NCBI RefSeq assembly: GCF_002554795.1
Contig: NZ_PDEQ01000001.1
Span: 620,001 to 684,000 of the forward strand
Reading direction: 5' to 3'
DNA from: Longibacter salinarum
Lineage (GTDB): Bacteria > Bacteroidota > Rhodothermia > Rhodothermales > Salinibacteraceae
DNA: 64,000 bases
In this document: one piece after another, positions 16,375-24,559 of the stretch
Position numbering within the stretch: position 1 is the stretch's first letter
Layout: the number at the start of each line of letters is the position of its first letter
Made by a program: the position numbers and the translations under genes
Notes under the pieces: model-generated
The model's database searches: none
The model's input: the letters and a program-made list of their open reading frames with translations, nothing else
Told to the model about the DNA's origin: nothing

Positions 16375-16707
16375 TCACGCGTACGTTTCGAACATCGACC
16401 GGAATTTTAGCGCCATCGGCAACGACCCGCTGAACTTCAGCTTCCCTTGCATCAGTAGCGTCATGGGAGAAACTTCACCATTGTTTACACGAAGCCAGTC
16501 CTCTGCGGCGACTGTCGCCGTCAGCGTCGGGACTTCCTGCTCTCCTTCAAGGATATCGAGATTCCCGTCCTGAATGACGAGCTGATACGTACCTCCTCCT
16601 TCTCCGGTAATGTCGAGTTGCACAACAGCATCCGTACCCTTTGCTTCCTCTGGCTTAAACCGTTCCGGATACGATGCGATGACTTCTGGGATGGATTCGA
16701 ACGACAT
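16375..16707 (-). CDS. SCP2 sterol-binding domain protein
   Basis: The 110-residue protein is a single SCP2 domain: an N-terminal helix (IPEVIASYPERFKPEEAKGTDAVVQLDI), beta strands GGTYQLVIQDGNLDI, and the characteristic end VAAEDWLRVNNGEVSPMTLLMQGKLKFSG. In bacteria such domains bind lipids or fatty acyl-CoA in a hydrophobic tunnel. There is no signal peptide. It lies 51 bases upstream of nothing on its own strand except the end of the S46 gene behind it, so it may be read through from that gene. The physiological ligand is unknown. Confidence 0.85.
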   Translation of the reverse strand: MSFESIPEVIASYPERFKPEEAKGTDAVVQLDITGEGGGTYQLVIQDGNLDILEGEQEVPTLTATVAAEDWLRVNNGEVSPMTLLMQGKLKFSGSLPMALKFRSMFETYA

Positions 16708-16758
16708 AAGAAGCGATGAGATGAACGACGGACGTAGTGAACGACATTCAGGCGAACG

Positions 16759-19008
16759 TTAGTTCGCGGCCTGGGAATTGGGCGTATCAAGCCGCCCCTC
16801 GACGAGTTCAGTTACAATCCGATCGGCCTCGTAGATATCGCGAAGGGCCTCAAGTATGCCCCGCGCGTCGACCGAAATAGCTCGTGCTTTTTCTGTCGTG
16901 TATAGAAACTCGTTCGGCAGAGCCTCGATGTTGCTGTCGAAGACCAGGCCGACAACCTCGAGATCCTTGTTCAATAGCGGGGATCCGGAGTTTCCGCCCG
17001 TGATGTCGTTGGTCGAGACGAGGTTGAGTGGCGTCTCCAAATCCAGGTCTTCCGGTCGATTCACCCAACGCTCAGGCAAACTCCAGTTGCGATCCCCATA
17101 CGAGTAATAATGGTCATAGAGCCCGTAGAAGTTGGTGTAGGCGTGCGCACGCGTACCGTTATACTCGTAACTCGCCACGCGCCCATCCGCGATTCGCAGA
17201 GTAAATGTCGCATCTGGGGGAATGTCTCGCCCCACGACAGCGAAGCGCGCTCGCGCGAGACGACCGTTCAGCGTCTCCTCGCTTGCATTGAAGTCCGACA
17301 TCTGCTGATTGATCGTAAAGAATAGCGGGGCGATCGCATCGATCAACTCAACCGCAGGATCATCGCTCGATAGAAAGGACTTGTCGAGGATCTGGACATA
17401 TTTCGCCGAATCCATCAGCGCGCTGTTCTGAACCAGCGATTCAGCAATGTCTTCCGGGGTACGATCCGCCATGATTTTTCGGACGGTCGGATCATTCGCC
17501 CCAAACGCTGAGCGAATTTCCCGCAGCCGGGCTTCGATAAAGGGTTGCTCGACCTCCACCGGCCAGTCCTGAATCTCAAGTGCATCCTCGCGAATGCCCT
17601 CCAGGCGATCTGCCGCCGCCCCTCTCCGTTTGAGCGTATCGTAGAAGTATCCGTATACGGCGCGCGTGAGGATCCTGGAGCCGATCGAGGTGGCGCTAAA
17701 CGCTGCGAAAGCGTTGTTCTTCTCTGCAGCCACTCGCTTGGAGCGCTGTAGCTGCTCAATCTCTTCCAGGACATCGCCATACTTCGTCTGAAGGGAGTCG
17801 ACCGCCATAATCGAATCCTGCAGAGCCTTTTCCGCCTTCGCCCGTCGTGCGATGAGATACGGATCCCGCAGCCCCCGAAGCTGGCCTCGGTAGTTTTTGA
17901 CCGAGTTATCAATCGAAAAGTACGTATTTCTCAAGCCGTACTCGTCTGCCTTTTCCGGATTCGCTTCAATGTAGGGCTCCAGAATCTTCGCGCGCGTCGC
18001 AAGCACGTCAAGCTGACCTGGAAGAGAGTGATCCCGGGTGAACTTCAGCTGCGAAACGGTCGAGAGCCGGCTTGTCGATCCCGGATTTCCAACGACGAAA
18101 ACAGGATCGCCTTCGTTGCTGCCATCCACATCCCAGGAGAAATGCTGCTTCGGCGTTAGGGGCTCGCCGTTGTCGTTGTATACGCGGAAAAAGGTGACGT
18201 CGAGCGTATAGCGTGGATACGTAAAGTTGTCCGGTGCCCCCCCGAAGAAGCCGAGACTCAGCTCCGGCGCCATCACGAGGCGTACATCCTCGAATCGTTC
18301 GTAGGTATAGGCCGAATAGCGTGCTCCGCTGTAAAGCGACACAATCTCAACCGATAGATCCTCGTTGCGACGCTTGGCCGCCTGCGTCATCTCTTCCTGC
18401 ATCTGCTGGATCTGCTGGTCTCGATTTCGCCCCCTCGTATCGTTGTCGGCCTGAAGTCGGCGATTCACCTTCTCGGTCACGTCCTCAATCTCGACCAACT
18501 GCTCGACGTAAAAGTCAGGCACCTTCCGCTCATCCGAAAGCGACGATGCGTAAAACCCATCGTCGAGCAACCCCTCCCCTTCCTTGCTGACCTGCGACAC
18601 ACTCTCGCGCCCGCAGTGATGGTTCGTCATCACCAATCCATGAGCAGAGACAAACGACGCCGAGCACCCTGGAATCCGTAGTGCTCCCAGCCGGGCTTTT
18701 CGAAACCACGCCTCGTCGGGGCGAAAATCGTACTCATTCTCGAAATAGTCGACAGGCGCGCTTTCGAACGTCCACATCTTACCGCGATCGAATCGCTGCG
18801 CCTTGACCGTATCGAACCCAGTCGGAATGACCGTCACGGGCTCGGGCTCCGGCGGTGGTGTTTCCGTCGACGGGGCCTCTTCGGTGACAGTCGCAACCGT
18901 CGCCGTTTCCCGAGAGGGACTACATCCAACAATCAGCGTCGCGGCCAGGAGAAGCGCGATACCGGAAAAGAAAAAACGTCGCATGGTGGGCATTGAACTG
19001 GAGAGCAC
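16759..19008 (-). CDS. S46 family dipeptidyl-peptidase (DPP7/DPP11-like), lipoprotein
   Basis: This 749-residue protein starts with a lipoprotein signal ending in LIVGC (Cys29), so it is probably tethered in the envelope. It shows the S46 chymotrypsin-like core: GLVMTNHHCG with the catalytic His, and GGNSGSPLLN with the catalytic Ser. Eighteen residues after that Ser is a Ser (FDSNIE), where Porphyromonas DPP11 has Arg673 and DPP7 has Gly673. S46 enzymes remove dipeptides from the N-termini of peptides in the periplasm, and the residue at 673 shapes specificity for the penultimate side chain. Length (~720-750) is normal. A second S46 gene lies immediately upstream on the same strand. Confidence 0.9.
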   Translation of the reverse strand: MLSSSMPTMRRFFFSGIALLLAATLIVGCSPSRETATVATVTEEAPSTETPPPEPEPVTVIPTGFDTVKAQRFDRGKMWTFESAPVDYFENEYDFRPDEAWFRKARLGALRIPGCSASFVSAHGLVMTNHHCGRESVSQVSKEGEGLLDDGFYASSLSDERKVPDFYVEQLVEIEDVTEKVNRRLQADNDTRGRNRDQQIQQMQEEMTQAAKRRNEDLSVEIVSLYSGARYSAYTYERFEDVRLVMAPELSLGFFGGAPDNFTYPRYTLDVTFFRVYNDNGEPLTPKQHFSWDVDGSNEGDPVFVVGNPGSTSRLSTVSQLKFTRDHSLPGQLDVLATRAKILEPYIEANPEKADEYGLRNTYFSIDNSVKNYRGQLRGLRDPYLIARRAKAEKALQDSIMAVDSLQTKYGDVLEEIEQLQRSKRVAAEKNNAFAAFSATSIGSRILTRAVYGYFYDTLKRRGAAADRLEGIREDALEIQDWPVEVEQPFIEARLREIRSAFGANDPTVRKIMADRTPEDIAESLVQNSALMDSAKYVQILDKSFLSSDDPAVELIDAIAPLFFTINQQMSDFNASEETLNGRLARARFAVVGRDIPPDATFTLRIADGRVASYEYNGTRAHAYTNFYGLYDHYYSYGDRNWSLPERWVNRPEDLDLETPLNLVSTNDITGGNSGSPLLNKDLEVVGLVFDSNIEALPNEFLYTTEKARAISVDARGILEALRDIYEADRIVTELVEGRLDTPNSQAAN

Positions 19009-19071
19009 AGAGTAAATACGTAGCAGCGGGTTTGGATCTACGGCATCGTGACCGGGCTGAAAGGCTAGAAA

Positions 19072-21267
19072 TTACGGACCTTCGGGTGCGGCCGCCTCCG
19101 TTTTCACAAAGCCGCGACCGGTGACCTCGTGAACCAGACGGTCGGCATCGTAGATTTCATCGAGCGCCTCAAGCATCCCGCGGACATCCACGGAAACGGT
19201 GCGTGTGCCGCGCTCCGGCAGGAAGATAAAGTCTCCAGACAGGCTTTCGATGTTACCATCGAATGCAAGCCCAACGACCTTGAGCTGCTTGTTGAGAACG
19301 GGTGAGCCGGAATTTCCACCCGTAATGTCATTGGTCGACACCATGTTCATGGGTGTTGTCATGTCGAATGTGGCCGGCGGAGACTGCCAGCGTTCCGGTA
19401 GATCCCATTCGCTATCCGTCCCATGGGCGTGAAAGTGCTCAAACAGCCCGAAGAACGTGGTGTAGGCAGGTGCGCGGGTACCGTTGTACTCGTAATCGCG
19501 AACCACGCCATCCGCGAGACGGAGCGAAAAGGTAGCGTCCGGGGGCACGTCATGTCCGTATACTGCGAAGCGCGCCCGACCGAGTTGCTTTGCCAGGTCG
19601 GCTTGGCGGGATGACAGGCCGGCCCAGGCGCTCTGGAAATCGCGATACCGATCATACACTGCGCCCATGGCCGCCACCGCAGGGTCGTCTGCCGCGAGGG
19701 AACCAGACTGGATTGCCTGTGCTGCGGAGGTACTGTCAGACAGTACAGATTCAGACAAAATCTCGCGCGCTGCCTGCTCGGCAGATCGACCGCGAAGAAT
19801 CTGTTCGACAGCAGGATCATCCGCACCGAAGTACCGCTGGAAGTCAGCAAGTCGTGCGGTCAGAAAGAGACGGTTCAGCGATGACGGCTGACTCGACCCG
19901 ACGACCTGCTGGCGAAGCGACTCAAGTTGCTCGCCGCTCCCCCCGGCCGCCGAGCGATCGAGATACTGTTGGGCGGCAATGGCGCGACGGATCGTCGCAG
20001 ACGAATACGATGGATTGGTTGCCAACCGGAACGCCTGATACGTCGGAGCCAGCTCACGCTTCTGCTCTTGGACACGAGCCATGCTGTCGAGGAGTCCACC
20101 GTACTGAGCCTGCAGCGAGGAGTCTGCCGCGAGGGCATCCGCAAAGTTTTGCTCTCCCTGATGGATTCGCGCCATGATGTAGCCGTCTCGTAGCGCCTCT
20201 ACACGCCCTCGATACAACTTGGATGCGTTCTGCAAACCGAAAATGGAGTTTTTAACGGCTGAGGGCGCATCCGGCGTCTCCTCCACGTACTGCTGCAGCG
20301 CGGCAACACGCGTTTGCAAAAAGTGAAGCAGGGATGCATCTGTCACGTCGCGGCGAAACCTCAACTGGCTGAACGTTTCGAGCCTCAGCGTGCTCCCGGG
20401 ATTCCCGACTACAAAGACTGCTTCGCCTGGGCGACTCCCCTCTGTGCTCCATTCGAAATGGACCTCCGGCTGGACGGGCTCCCCATCCTCATAAACCCGA
20501 AATATCGCCATGTCGAGCGCATACCGCGGATAGGTAAAGTTGTCGGTGTCTCCGCCGAAGTAGCCCAATTGGAGTTCTGGAACGAAAGCGAGCCGGACAT
20601 CTTCGTAGCGGCGAAACGTGTACGCCGAATGGAGCGCCCCATCGTACAGCGGGATGATTTGGGTACGGTAGCCGGCCTCCCCTTGACTGACTTCTGCCGT
20701 GACCTCGTCTGCGATTTCAGAAAACACCTCCTCCCGCGCCGACTCACGCTCGGCATCAGTTTCGGCTGCATCGAGAGCACGATCGACTCGATCGCTGACA
20801 TCGCGGATGTTGATGAGCTGTTCGGCGTAGAAGTTTGGCGCCTTGCGCTCCTGATCGACGGACTCCGCGTAGAAGCCGTCGGTAAGCAAATCCTCCCCTG
20901 CTCGCTCGACATCCACTGCATGGCTGCGCGCGCAGTGATGATTCGTCATGATCAACCCATTTTCCGAGACAAACGAGGCCGTGCACCCTGGAATGCGCAG
21001 AGCACCGAGGCGAGCCCGACGCAACCACTGTTGGTCGGGGCGAAACCCATACCGTTCTTCGAAATCATCGAGTGGCGGATGGTCAAACGTCCACATCCGA
21101 CCGTCATCAAACCGTCCAGCCTCAACGGTATCCCGCTCGACCTCAGCACGAATCCGCTGGTCGAATACGTCGACGGATTGTGCTGTAGCCGTTAGTCCGG
21201 GCGCGACCAAGACAAAAAGGAGTGCCAGCAGAAGTCCGTTCCGGTAGGCGCGAAGCGATGAAACCAT
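19072..21267 (-). CDS. S46 family dipeptidyl-peptidase (DPP7-like)
   Basis: The 731-residue protein has a cleavable signal peptide (NGLLLALLFVLVAPGLTATAQ) and no lipobox, unlike its neighbour. It carries the S46 core with MTNHHCA around the catalytic His and GGNSGSPVLN around the Ser. The S1-shaping position has Gly (FDGNIE) as in DPP7, which prefers hydrophobic or aliphatic penultimate residues; that specificity is inferred from the family. I used the ATG at 21267, where the signal peptide begins; the frame is open to 21300. The gene precedes the lipoprotein paralogue by 63 bases, so the two are likely one transcript of duplicated, diverged peptidases. Confidence 0.9.
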   Translation of the reverse strand: MVSSLRAYRNGLLLALLFVLVAPGLTATAQSVDVFDQRIRAEVERDTVEAGRFDDGRMWTFDHPPLDDFEERYGFRPDQQWLRRARLGALRIPGCTASFVSENGLIMTNHHCARSHAVDVERAGEDLLTDGFYAESVDQERKAPNFYAEQLINIRDVSDRVDRALDAAETDAERESAREEVFSEIADEVTAEVSQGEAGYRTQIIPLYDGALHSAYTFRRYEDVRLAFVPELQLGYFGGDTDNFTYPRYALDMAIFRVYEDGEPVQPEVHFEWSTEGSRPGEAVFVVGNPGSTLRLETFSQLRFRRDVTDASLLHFLQTRVAALQQYVEETPDAPSAVKNSIFGLQNASKLYRGRVEALRDGYIMARIHQGEQNFADALAADSSLQAQYGGLLDSMARVQEQKRELAPTYQAFRLATNPSYSSATIRRAIAAQQYLDRSAAGGSGEQLESLRQQVVGSSQPSSLNRLFLTARLADFQRYFGADDPAVEQILRGRSAEQAAREILSESVLSDSTSAAQAIQSGSLAADDPAVAAMGAVYDRYRDFQSAWAGLSSRQADLAKQLGRARFAVYGHDVPPDATFSLRLADGVVRDYEYNGTRAPAYTTFFGLFEHFHAHGTDSEWDLPERWQSPPATFDMTTPMNMVSTNDITGGNSGSPVLNKQLKVVGLAFDGNIESLSGDFIFLPERGTRTVSVDVRGMLEALDEIYDADRLVHEVTGRGFVKTEAAAPEGP

Positions 21268-21560
21268 ATCAGACGAGGCGTGGATGATGAATTTGAGCAA
21301 AGTGATGACCGCATCTTCGGGAAGACACTGCGCACCGAAACGCTAGAGTCGGTCCGGTGTTGCGCGATCGTAGCATTCAACATCGATTGGTGTGCCTATC
21401 TGCAGCCATCCTCTGAATTGACCACCTCGTTTATTACTGCGTTTCGTGGTGAAATGATCAACTCTGCACCGCGTCGGTCCGTGACCGGAACCCGAAGGAT
21501 AGTGAAACGATATTGAGTGCTGCGCTGCCGGGACGGTCGTCTCTGTGGCACTCCCGCGAC

Positions 21561-21647
21561 GCGAAAGTGGCGGAATTGGCAGACGCGCTAGATTTAGGAT
21601 CTAGTGGGGTTAAACCCGTGGGGGTTCGAGTCCCCCCTTTCGCACCA
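21561..21647 (+). tRNA. tRNA-Leu (anticodon UAG)
   Basis: The 87-base sequence folds as a class II tRNA. The acceptor stem is GCGAAAG / CTTTCGC, the anticodon stem CTAGA / TCTAG has loop TTTAGGA giving anticodon TAG, a variable arm is present, and the T loop is GGTTCGAGTCC. The discriminator is A and the 3' CCA is encoded. Confidence 0.95.
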
Positions 21648-21660
21648 TGACGTATATATC

Positions 21661-21705
21661 AACGCCTCAAGCAGCCGGGATCGGATCTGCCTGAGGCGTT
21701 TTTTC
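21661..21705 (+). terminator. Terminator after tRNA-Leu
   Basis: AACGCCTCA (21661) pairs with TGAGGCGTT (21692-21700), with extra inner GCAG/CTGC pairing, followed by a run of Ts. It starts 13 bases after the tRNA. Confidence 0.85.
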
Positions 21706-21764
21706 TTTTCCTCTCTCTTTCTTGCGCACGTCCCGGCTCTCTTGCCTCGTCGGACACATCCATA

Positions 21765-21800
21765 AAAAAGGAAGCCTCTTGCGGTAGAGGCTTCCTTTTT
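21765..21800 (-). terminator. Terminator of the YefM-type gene (works on both strands)
   Basis: A perfect 15-bp stem, AAAAAGGAAGCCTCT / AGAGGCTTCCTTTTT, has a 6-base loop. The A and T runs on both sides allow termination in either direction. It lies 42 bases past the stop of the minus-strand antitoxin gene. Confidence 0.9.
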
Positions 21801-21842
21801 AAGTCGACTGAGAGTCGGCACCGAAATGTAGGACAATTCTGG

Positions 21843-22055
21843 CTACGCGGTCACCTCGCTGCTAAGAGAGGTCAGATCGACACGATCCTTCACTTTCTTA
21901 TACACTTCCCAGTCCATAAGAACCGCGTACGGCTCGTTATTTTTCTGGATCAGGATGCCGTTCTTGGTTTTCCGAACATGGTCGATCAGTTCGGAAGTCT
22001 CTGCCCGAAGTTCAGTGATGGTCGCAATCGCGTCTACGCCTTCTGTGTGATACAT
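21843..22055 (-). CDS. Phd/YefM family antitoxin-like protein
   Basis: This 70-residue protein matches the Phd/YefM fold: an N-terminal strand-helix DNA-binding part (AIATITELRAETSELIDHVRKTKNGILIQKNNEPYAVLM) and a short helical tail (DWEVYKKVKDRVDL). Such proteins bind operator DNA and neutralise a Doc or YoeB/RelE toxin. No toxin gene lies on either side: a terminator follows immediately, and the upstream 430 bases lack a matching frame. The ATG at 22055 was chosen; a longer GTG-type start at 22115 adds residues unlike the family. It may be an orphan antitoxin or a plain regulator. Confidence 0.75.
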   Translation of the reverse strand: MYHTEGVDAIATITELRAETSELIDHVRKTKNGILIQKNNEPYAVLMDWEVYKKVKDRVDLTSLSSEVTA

Positions 22056-22487
22056 GGGAGTCCCATTGTGTTTGTGTGCGTTCAGTGATCGGTTGCGTCC
22101 CGCACCGGTCGACAAACCCTGTGGGAAAGACTGCCGGCGTAGTAAGCGGAACCATGTTCGATTCCACGGTACAGGTTCGCGTAAATACCGTCATGTTGTA
22201 GACGCCATTCAGCACGCCTTGTTACGCAAAAGAATGGGCCGTTGAAATATTTTCATATGATTTGGGTCGATTTCATTAATGCACGCATTATCCCGATCTG
22301 GCGCACGTTAATGACTTTATATTCTGTAACAAGACGTTAAACCGCTCTTCAACGCGCCTCAACGGCTCTCAAGATTGACGGGCAAAGCGACACGAACATA
22401 TTACTACTGCCGTATACAAGAATACATAATCCCCGACGCACTCTCCCTCGCCCAGGCCACTTGTGGGTGCGTGTGAAGGACCGATCG
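22056..22487. other. AT-richer intergenic region, no gene seen
   Basis: The stretch is noticeably richer in A and T than its surroundings, especially 22230-22340 (ATATTTTCATATGATTTG, CTTTATATTCTG). It holds the promoter region of the minus-strand YefM-type gene and the end of the porD unit. No open frame here shows a domain. Confidence 0.5.
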
Positions 22488-23432
22488 TCAGTTAACGAGC
22501 TCGTTGTATGTCGATGAATGAGACGGGTCGATCGATGTGAGAATGGAATAGGCCTCGCTGCTCATTCGAGAATCACGAAAGACAGCAGCAAACTCTTCAA
22601 ACTTCGTCGCAAAGAAGACATCGAGAGCGTACGACCGCGACACGTCCTGTGTTAGTGATTGAAGCACTTCGAGTTGTGACATGATCGTTGTTCGCGCCTC
22701 TTCTGTGCTTTCGACGAAGCGATCGAGCCCGTCTAGATGATATGCGTAGCTCACCTCTCGGAGGCGGCGCAGGCGCGGCCGAAGCAACTCCGAGATGAGA
22801 GCGGTCCTTGTTTGGTCATTGCCGAGGGATTGCCACCCGGTAGCATTCGAGGTATTTGCCAGGTCTGCAATGCGGCGCGCCTCCCGGAAGTACGTCGTCC
22901 CTCCGAGCGGAGAAAAGGTGTCGTAATCGTACCCCAGAATGATGTAAGCATAGAAATCTAGAACGGACGTCAACGGATCAAATGTATTCGGTTCAAAGAG
23001 CAGAGATTGCCCGCGTGAAAACTCGAACGTCCACTGATCTTTAACGCGAAATGTTGGCGTCGTTTGGGCTGTATCATAAATGGGACGACGGGAAGCGACG
23101 ACAAGTTGAGCGGTAAATTCCTGTATGCCCACCGTTCGCTCGACGAAGATCTGAAAGGTGCAGTCGATCCTCTCGTACGCGCGATATCGATCGTCCGTCC
23201 AGCGACGCTCGTTCAGATATTCGCGTATGCGCCCCTCAAGATCGCGCAGATAGTCATAGTCCGACCCAGACAGCTGTGAGATGTCGAGGTTCACAGAGCA
23301 GTTCAGTTCCTGAGCCCGGGCTTCGCGCGGAAGACATAAAGCAATCAAGATGAGCGCAAGTCCTAGCAGCACACGTCGACCGGCACGCCTGGTCTTGTCA
23401 CGAGCGGATCTCCGCGCTCCGTATAGATCCAC
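22488..23432 (-). CDS. porD: DUF4835 family protein (T9SS protein PorD-like)
   Basis: The 314-residue protein has a signal peptide (RRVLLGLALILIALCLPREARAQ) and a mature part beginning ELNCSVNLDISQLSG and ending around SSTYNELVN. The pattern of QELN[C]xV, then ...IREYLNERRWTDD..., then DQWTFEFSRGQSLLFEPN and YIILGYDYDTFSPLGG is characteristic of DUF4835, a family now called PorD and tied to type IX secretion. It would act in the periplasm. A GTG at 23432 gives a normal signal peptide and the family length; the frame is open to an ATG at 23570. It is far from the gldKLMN operon, as T9SS genes usually are, and divergent from a PorV/PorQ-like gene. Confidence 0.75.
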   Translation of the reverse strand: MDLYGARRSARDKTRRAGRRVLLGLALILIALCLPREARAQELNCSVNLDISQLSGSDYDYLRDLEGRIREYLNERRWTDDRYRAYERIDCTFQIFVERTVGIQEFTAQLVVASRRPIYDTAQTTPTFRVKDQWTFEFSRGQSLLFEPNTFDPLTSVLDFYAYIILGYDYDTFSPLGGTTYFREARRIADLANTSNATGWQSLGNDQTRTALISELLRPRLRRLREVSYAYHLDGLDRFVESTEEARTTIMSQLEVLQSLTQDVSRSYALDVFFATKFEEFAAVFRDSRMSSEAYSILTSIDPSHSSTYNELVN

Positions 23433-23624
23433 ATTCAGAATCGACTTCGAAAGAAATGACACGTTGCTATAGCACTTCGGAGAAATAAGACGCTTCGTCG
23501 GCTCAAACCGTACCGGTAGATACGGGTTTCGCCCTCGCTCGTGATCAACCTCCTGAACATCAAACGACAACGTGCGAGGTCACCGTCCTCTACCGTACAT
23601 CTAAACGAGTAGCGGAGGAATTTA

Positions 23625-23653
23625 TTGTGTTACACTTTATTTATTATTATACT
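23625..23653 (+). promoter_or_regulatory. Probable promoter of the PorV/PorQ-like gene
   Basis: TTGTGT (23625-23630) and TATACT (23648-23653) are separated by 17 bases in an AT-rich block. Transcription would start near 23660, about 27 bases before the GTG start at 23687. Confidence 0.45.
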
Positions 23654-23686
23654 TATGTATGTATGAAATGATATTTATAGACCAAT

Positions 23687-24511
23687 GTGATCGTTGTGGC
23701 TCGTACCCTTCTGCTCCTCCTCGTCGTATCAATTCCGTGTACCTCTCATGCTCAGACCGGGATGAGCCGGTTTGGCAGTGCGCGGTCTTCAGCCTTATCG
23801 CTCGCCACAACCGCAGATCGATTCGACACAGGAGCTCACATTAATCCTGCGGTCGCCGCGGAACGGACAGAGAGCGTTGTGACAGCTTTCGGTCGCCAAC
23901 CGTTCGGTCTGGCTGAACTCAGACATGGGTCGCTCAGCGTACGCGTCCCTTTGCCTGTAGCTGTAATACATGCTGGCGCGGGTACATACGGCTTCGAAGC
24001 GTATCGAGAAACCTTCTTTTCCCTCGCCGCAGCTCGACGAGTATCTGTTGGCACATCTCGCTCCATGTCCGTCGGAATGGGGATGCGGTACCATCACGTG
24101 CACGTCGAAGAATATGAATCTGCACACGCTGTTGCGGTCCAGGCCGGTCTCGTGGTCCCCCTCCTGGCAACACTCACGATGGGTGCAACCGCCCGGAATC
24201 TGACCGGCGCGGATATCGCCGGTGGACCGCTGCCGCGATCACTCGCCGTCGGAGTGCACTACCGTCCCACGTCGTCAGTCAACGTTTACAGCGACGTGTA
24301 CAAAGACGTTGCTTTCCCCTGGTCCCTTCGCGGCGGGATTGAGGTGTGGCCCGTGTCGATGTTTGCAGTCCGGGTCGGTGCAGCTCGCCACCCATCCCGG
24401 TTCTCGGTCGGCGTCGGCCTCGAGACGGGCCCTGTTTCTGTCGATATGTCTGCCGAGAGACATCCGGAACTGGGTTGGTCACCGGCCGCCGGGCTATCGG
24501 CCCGCTGGTAG
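23687..24511 (+). CDS. Outer-membrane barrel protein, PorV/PorQ (UPF0164)-like
   Basis: This 274-residue protein has a signal peptide (LLLLLVVSIPCTSHAQ). The mature protein starts GMSRFGSARSSALSLATTADRFDTGAHINPA, the pattern (Gly-Ala-Arg, Ala-rich, then D..., NPA) seen in PorV, PorQ and UPF0164 barrels. Alternating strands follow, and it ends in ...GLSARW with a terminal aromatic. PorV and PorQ are T9SS outer-membrane components of ~340-390 residues, so this one is short and the exact family is uncertain. It starts with GTG and is followed 48 bases later by the HhH-barrel gene, probably in one operon driven by the promoter at 23625. Confidence 0.6.
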   Translation: MIVVARTLLLLLVVSIPCTSHAQTGMSRFGSARSSALSLATTADRFDTGAHINPAVAAERTESVVTAFGRQPFGLAELRHGSLSVRVPLPVAVIHAGAGTYGFEAYRETFFSLAAARRVSVGTSRSMSVGMGMRYHHVHVEEYESAHAVAVQAGLVVPLLATLTMGATARNLTGADIAGGPLPRSLAVGVHYRPTSSVNVYSDVYKDVAFPWSLRGGIEVWPVSMFAVRVGAARHPSRFSVGVGLETGPVSVDMSAERHPELGWSPAAGLSARW

Positions 24512-24559
24512 CCACTGTCACGTCGCTCACACTCATGAACCGGTCCGCATTTGCTCACC

